Shown here: positions 6,013-7,995 of the stretch, in pieces
Layout of the letters: the number at the start of each line of letters is the position of its first letter
How positions within the stretch are numbered: position 1 is the stretch's first letter
NCBI GenBank assembly: GCA_017613595.1
Contig: JAGADM010000010.1
Span: 1 to 7,995, forward strand
Source: Lachnospiraceae bacterium
GTDB taxonomy: Bacteria > Bacillota_A > Clostridia > Lachnospirales > Lachnospiraceae
Length of the DNA stretch: 7,995 nt
Direction: 5' to 3'
The notes under the pieces: generated by a model
What the model saw: the letters and a program-made list of their open reading frames with translations, nothing else
Told to the model about the DNA's origin: nothing
Database searches by the model: none
Program-made: the position numbers and the translations under genes

Positions 6013-6480
6013 TCATTTCTTCTTATCCTCATGGTCAAGCAACTTCTTAAGCTCATCCATGAATGTTCCGACATCCTTGAATTCACGATATACGGAGGCA
6101 AATCTGACGTAGGCTACCGCATCGAGCGTCTTCAGCTTATCCATAACCAGCTCGCCGATCTTGGAACTCGGGATTTCTTTCTCTTCCATATTGAAAATAA
6201 CGTTCTCGACTTCGTCCACCAGCTGCGTAATCTGCGATACACTGATCGGCCGCTTATGGCAGGAACGGAATACGCCTGCTTCGATCTTCGAACGGTCATA
6301 AGCCTCACGGATATTGCCCTTCTTGATTACGACAAGCGGAATCGTCTCCACCTTCTCGTAAGTCGTAAAACGCTTACCGCATTTTTCGCACTGTCTGCGG
6401 CGGCGGATCGCATTGGTCTCCTCGGAAGGCCGGGAATCAATTACCTTGGTATTCTCATCTCCGCAAAACGGACACTTCAT
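6013..6480 (-). CDS. nrdR: Transcriptional repressor NrdR of ribonucleotide reductase genes
   Basis: NrdR binds ATP or dATP through an ATP-cone and, depending on the bound nucleotide, represses ribonucleotide reductase operons, linking dNTP levels to their synthesis. The 155-residue product has the standard length. A zinc ribbon occupies residues 1-45, with Cys3 and Cys6 in MKCPFCG and Cys31 and Cys34 in CEKCGKRFTTYE; the basic RRRRQ just before the second pair belongs to the DNA-binding part. The ATP-cone runs from about 48 to 138, with VVIKKGNIREAYDRSKI (50-66) and YVRFASVYREF (124-134). The C-terminus is short and charged, ending in Lys residues. AAAGAGG lies six bases before the ATG. It starts 58 bases after the DUF4867 stop with no terminator between, so cotranscription is possible; the functional link is unclear. 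No convincing tandem NrdR boxes were seen in the window. Confidence 0.97.
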   Translation of the reverse strand: MKCPFCGDENTKVIDSRPSEETNAIRRRRQCEKCGKRFTTYEKVETIPLVVIKKGNIREAYDRSKIEAGVFRSCHKRPISVSQITQLVDEVENVIFNMEEKEIPSSKIGELVMDKLKTLDAVAYVRFASVYREFKDVGTFMDELKKLLDHEDKKK

Positions 6481-6538
6481 AGCTTACCTCTTTCTGCGCC
6501 TGGCGCTAAATAGGATGTCGTAAAGAGTTCGGAAAATA

Positions 6539-7183
6539 CTAAATCAGATCAATGATATCGATGTTCTCGCCGGTAAGACCGATAACCGCGCCCTGCTTGG
6601 CTTCGGAAGCCTCGGGATGAGCCATGAGCCATTTGTTGGCGGCGAAAAGACGTGCGTCATCGTCATTCTTAACGGTGATCGCGGGTTTCTCAAGGTTCGT
6701 GCCCTTCGGAAGAATGATAACTACACGGAAGTGGTCACCCTTCTTCGCGCTGCAGGGAGCATAGTGAAGGGTTGTCGCGTAAAGCTCTACGCCGGTACCT
6801 GCAGGGCAGAAGAAAGCCTCAACCTTCGAGGTGTCAAGCATCTTACCCATGCAGTCCTGCTGACGTGCAAGAAGGAGGATGCAGTCCTCAGCGGCAATAT
6901 CGATTTCGCTGTCGCGGTGATACTCAAGGCAGTTCAGCTTCGTGTTGGTACCGTTACAGTAACCGATCTGGATCGGCATACCGCCGTAGCAGTTCATCGT
7001 GAAATCCTTCATGGCGGGAGTCGCCTCAAGACCGGCATCGGAAGGAACGTAAACAACGGCGTCAGCCGGTGCGGGAGTCGTCTTAACGAGAACGTCCAAA
7101 AGTTCCTTCGTGTCATAGCCGGTAACCACGCGGCCGTAAGTACCAAATGCTTCGTCTGTTACTTTCTGAATCTTCAAACTCAT
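6539..7183 (-). CDS. DUF4867 family cupin-like protein, probable sugar-acid enzyme
   Basis: I recognise this as the DUF4867 family, small proteins of about 210 residues common in Firmicutes and often next to KDG kinase or hexuronate genes. The reaction is not known to me. The 214-residue product has no signal peptide or membrane segment, so it is cytoplasmic. It looks like a cupin-type beta barrel. A possible metal or substrate site is formed by Glu87, His89 and Glu93 in CLEYHRDSEID (85-95) together with His140 in ELYATTLHYAPC (133-144). GTNLEKPAIT (161-170) is followed by a region with NKWLMAHPEA (183-192). AAAAGGAG lies about nine bases ahead of the ATG. It starts 20 bases after the kinase stop and is surely cotranscribed with it. 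A role as isomerase or lyase on a keto-deoxy sugar acid is an inference from the neighbour only. It ends with TAG. Confidence 0.75.
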   Translation of the reverse strand: MSLKIQKVTDEAFGTYGRVVTGYDTKELLDVLVKTTPAPADAVVYVPSDAGLEATPAMKDFTMNCYGGMPIQIGYCNGTNTKLNCLEYHRDSEIDIAAEDCILLLARQQDCMGKMLDTSKVEAFFCPAGTGVELYATTLHYAPCSAKKGDHFRVVIILPKGTNLEKPAITVKNDDDARLFAANKWLMAHPEASEAKQGAVIGLTGENIDIIDLI

Positions 7184-7203
7184 AATACCTTTCTCCTTTT
7201 CCT

Positions 7204-7995
7204 TTATCGCTGTACCCGGCCGCTGCCGTCTCCGCCGGCAAGGGCAAGTACCTCGTCTCTCGTTACACAGTTGAAATCACCTGGGATCGTGTGCTTCAAA
7301 GCACTTGCCGCTACGGCAAATTCAAGCGCTTCCGCTCCGCTCTTTCCATCCATCAGTCCGCAGATCAGACCTGCCGCGAAGGAATCGCCTCCGCCGACGC
7401 GGTCCACAATGTGGAGCTTATAGGAGCGGGAATGATAAAATGTCTTTCCGTCATAGATGGCTGCGGACCAGTTGTTATCGGATGCCGAAATGCTCTCACG
7501 AAGAGAACTTACGACATATTTGAAACCGAACCGTTCGGTCATCTGCTTAAAGATATCCTCGTAACCTGCAAGTTCCAGCTTACCGCTTGTTACATCGGTA
7601 TTGCCGGGCTTGAAGCCGAGTACCTTGTCGGCATCCTCTTCGTTTCCGATGCATACATCAACGTACTGCATCAGCTCGGTCATTACCTTACGGGCCTTCT
7701 CGCTTGACCAGAGCTTCTTTCGGAAATTCAGGTCACAGGAAACGGTCAGACCGTGTTTCTTCGCCGCGATCAAAGCAGCCTTTGTTACCTCTGCGGCCGA
7801 ATCGCTGATAGCGGGCGTAATGCCGGTAAAATGGAACCACTGCGCGCCTTCAAAGATCTTATCGAAATCAAAATCCGAAGGAACGGCCTCGGCAATCGAG
7901 GAATGCGCACGGTCATAGATAACCTTGGAAGGCCGAACCGAAGCACCGGTCTCCAGATAATAGATTCCGACACGGTCGCCGCCGCGTACGATATC
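7204..7995 (-). CDS. kdgK: 2-keto-3-deoxygluconate kinase (PfkB family), N-terminus cut by window edge
   Basis: PfkB-family sugar kinase, most likely phosphorylating 2-keto-3-deoxygluconate to KDPG in hexuronate breakdown; KDPG aldolase then splits it to pyruvate and glyceraldehyde 3-phosphate. The frame is open to the right edge and gives 263 residues, so about 75-80 N-terminal residues of a usual length near 340 are missing. An internal ATG at 7773 is not the start, because conserved sequence continues upstream: RGGDRVGIYYLETGA begins at visible residue 4 and HFTGITPAISD lies before it. Further signatures are SCDLNFRKKLW (86-96) and IGNEEDADKVLG (116-127). The second PfkB signature DRVGGGDSFAAGLICGL (198-214) includes the catalytic aspartate of GGGD near 7386-7384. 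SCDLNFRKKLW fits KDG kinases better than fructokinases or ribokinases, but substrate assignment in PfkB is never certain. It ends with TAA 20 bases before the DUF4867 gene. Confidence 0.85.
   Translation of the reverse strand, partial: DIVRGGDRVGIYYLETGASVRPSKVIYDRAHSSIAEAVPSDFDFDKIFEGAQWFHFTGITPAISDSAAEVTKAALIAAKKHGLTVSCDLNFRKKLWSSEKARKVMTELMQYVDVCIGNEEDADKVLGFKPGNTDVTSGKLELAGYEDIFKQMTERFGFKYVVSSLRESISASDNNWSAAIYDGKTFYHSRSYKLHIVDRVGGGDSFAAGLICGLMDGKSGAEALEFAVAASALKHTIPGDFNCVTRDEVLALAGGDGSGRVQR

Noticed and set aside
5833..6513. Plus-strand open frame of 226 codons across the comM-nrdR gap and nrdR
   Set aside because: It runs through a terminator hairpin and then the antisense of nrdR; no family match and no good start signal.
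6525..6540. CodY-like TATTTTCCGAA just upstream of nrdR
   Set aside because: About five mismatches to the 15-bp consensus; expected by chance.
6617..7423. Plus-strand open frame of 268 codons opposite the DUF4867 and kinase genes
   Set aside because: It spans the antisense of two well supported genes and has no recognisable domain, so it is a by-product of their codon use.
1..7995. Mobile element, phage, toxin-antitoxin or CRISPR content
   Set aside because: No transposase, integrase, repeat-spacer pattern or small paired genes; all genes are collinear housekeeping or metabolic genes with similar base composition.

Overview
The window reads as ordinary chromosomal DNA of a Gram-positive member of the Clostridia, most likely a Lachnospiraceae-type anaerobe with a GC content of roughly 50% by eye. 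The indicators are a CodY regulator, an NrdR of Gram-positive type, strong AAGGAGG-like ribosome binding sites, and a DUF4867 gene beside a 2-keto-3-deoxygluconate (KDG) kinase. All seven recognised genes lie on the minus strand, so the window is best read from right to left. No tRNA, rRNA, CRISPR array, insertion sequence or phage gene was seen.

Right part (7995 to 6013). A KDG kinase cut by the right edge is followed after 20 bases by a DUF4867 cupin-like protein. After a further 57-base gap comes nrdR, the repressor of ribonucleotide reductase genes. The first two probably belong to a sugar-acid (hexuronate) catabolic locus that starts outside the window. nrdR ends this transcription unit at a convincing rho-independent terminator (5882-5919).

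Left part (5800 to 202). comM (YifB), dprA, topA and codY form a compact operon. comM and dprA overlap by 8 bases and topA and codY by 4. dprA and topA are separated by 64 bases. ComM and DprA handle incoming single-stranded DNA in transformation and recombination, TopA relaxes negative supercoils, and CodY is the global nutrient-responsive repressor. In Bacillus several genes (trmFO, xerC/codV, hslV/hslU) separate topA from codY. Here they are absent and topA runs straight into codY. A 15-bp perfect palindrome and a possible -10 element lie in front of comM.

Left edge (201 to 1). This holds a large imperfect hairpin, a plausible promoter partly inside it, a leader of about 95 bases and a strong ribosome binding site for a gene that begins at or just beyond position 1.

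The most interesting signal is inside dprA: a 24-bp stretch (3315-3338) contains two CodY-box-like 15-mers, each with two mismatches and overlapping by 6 bp. It sits in a run of almost exclusively A/T-ending codons, in the operon that itself encodes CodY. Also notable are a histone-H1-like Lys/Ala/Thr-rich tail at the N-terminus of TopA and a CodY whose DNA-binding domain is conserved while its ligand domain appears divergent. I found no clear evidence for a wholly new multi-gene system.
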